Assembly (NCBI RefSeq): GCF_041893525.1
Contig: NZ_CP169068.1
Length of the DNA: 64,000 nt
DNA from: Phaeobacter bryozoorum
GTDB lineage: Bacteria > Pseudomonadota > Alphaproteobacteria > Rhodobacterales > Rhodobacteraceae
Direction: 5' to 3' (one strand)
A model generated the notes under the pieces. The model did no database searches. It was given only the letters and a program-made list of their open reading frames with translations, and had not been told where the DNA came from. The position numbers and the translations under genes are program-made. Shown here one piece after another: positions 63,610-64,000 of this stretch. Every line of letters starts with the position of its first letter. The stretch's first letter is position 1.

Positions 63610-64000
63610 AACCGGTTATTGCAGTCACCGTCTCGCGCCGCAGCGGCTGGCGGATCTTTCCGCTGATGGCCCTGAACATCTGGCTGGCCGGTGGCCGCGC
63701 CGTGCGCTGGCAAAGCGGCCGCGCCGCCGATCTGGCGCAGGTGGATGGTGTGGTCATCGGTGGCGGAGACGACATTGCCCCAACGCTCTACAAGGGGCAG
63801 ATCATGCCGGAGGTCCGTCTGGACGCCGAGCGCGACGCGCTTGAGGCTGATATCGTGCGGCAGGCAACCCAACGGGATGTTCCGCTTCTGGGGATCTGTC
63901 GCGGGGCGCAGATGCTGAATGTGGCGCGCGGGGGCGAGCTCCATCAGGATGCCTATGCCTTTTACGGGTTGGAAAACTATAAGACAGTGCTCCCCCGCAA
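63606..64000 (+). CDS. C26-type class I glutamine amidotransferase / gamma-glutamyl hydrolase (partial at right edge)
   Basis: The gene starts at ATG 63606 overlapping the amidoligase stop (ATGA) and is open to the window edge. The N-terminal ~130 residues show VDGVVIGGGDDIAPTLY (about residue 47) and nucleophile Cys in GICRGAQMLNVARGG, typical of gamma-glutamyl-GABA hydrolase-like C26 peptidases. The His/Glu pair lies beyond the edge. Translational coupling to the amidoligase suggests the two act on the same gamma-glutamyl compound. Confidence 0.82.
   Translation, partial: MKPVIAVTVSRRSGWRIFPLMALNIWLAGGRAVRWQSGRAADLAQVDGVVIGGGDDIAPTLYKGQIMPEVRLDAERDALEADIVRQATQRDVPLLGICRGAQMLNVARGGELHQDAYAFYGLENYKTVLPR

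Overview
The window looks like an accessory replicon or genomic island of a marine alphaproteobacterium of the Roseobacter group (Rhodobacteraceae). This is inferred from high-GC codon use, several peptide and amino-acid ABC importers, OxyR/catalase and copper clusters, and recurring intergenic repeats. No species was determined. A MOBV-type relaxase with an oriT-like inverted repeat, insertion-sequence debris and several broken genes favour a plasmid, chromid or decaying island. No replication genes and no tRNA or rRNA genes were seen.

Layout. 0-3.5 kb: zinc-ribbon protein (cut by the left edge), a possibly frameshifted small gene pair, a small basic regulator, a candidate oriT and a MOBV relaxase. 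3.9-9.3 kb: redox and stress genes (MOSC protein, Cys-rich MarR regulator, exported protein, redoxin, catalase and OxyR). 9.9-17.9 kb: family-5 peptide ABC importer (binding protein, two permeases, fused double ATPase) with a glutamine amidotransferase and a LysR regulator. 18.0-21.3 kb: polar amino-acid ABC importer whose binding-protein gene carries an in-frame amber stop. 21.4-25.7 kb: periplasmic binding protein, hybrid histidine kinase with Hpt, and an unusual LysR-HTH/receiver fusion that is frameshifted. 26.0-28.7 kb: an IS3-family element in an IS5 transposase remnant, a truncated chemoreceptor and a second IS5 remnant.

28.7-42.7 kb is the most accessory part: intergenic repeat modules surround a type I secretion set (two different ABC subunits and an HlyD-type adaptor) next to an 820-residue acidic repeat protein, then a helicase/DUF2290 pair that matches a known anti-phage defence composition, then an orphan membrane protein. 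43.0-49.1 kb is a copper-resistance cluster (two c-type cytochromes, multicopper oxidase, CopA ATPase) with a textbook CueR/MerR-type operator. 49.2-53.0 kb holds a hybrid kinase with two periplasmic binding-protein domains and a divergent stand-alone receiver.

53.1-60.9 kb is a second peptide-uptake locus: M24 peptidase, binding protein and XRE-cupin regulator leftward; two permeases, two ATPases and a GAF protein rightward. The right end has a hemerythrin, a LysE-type exporter, and an amidoligase overlapping a C26 glutamine amidotransferase that runs off the window.

Best candidates for something new are the secretion system with its 14-residue and 34-residue repeat protein, the binding-protein/hybrid-kinase/LysR-HTH-receiver signalling cassette, and the intergenic repeat modules that bracket the accessory genes. 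The helicase/DUF2290 pair is the most likely defence system but its type has been described before.
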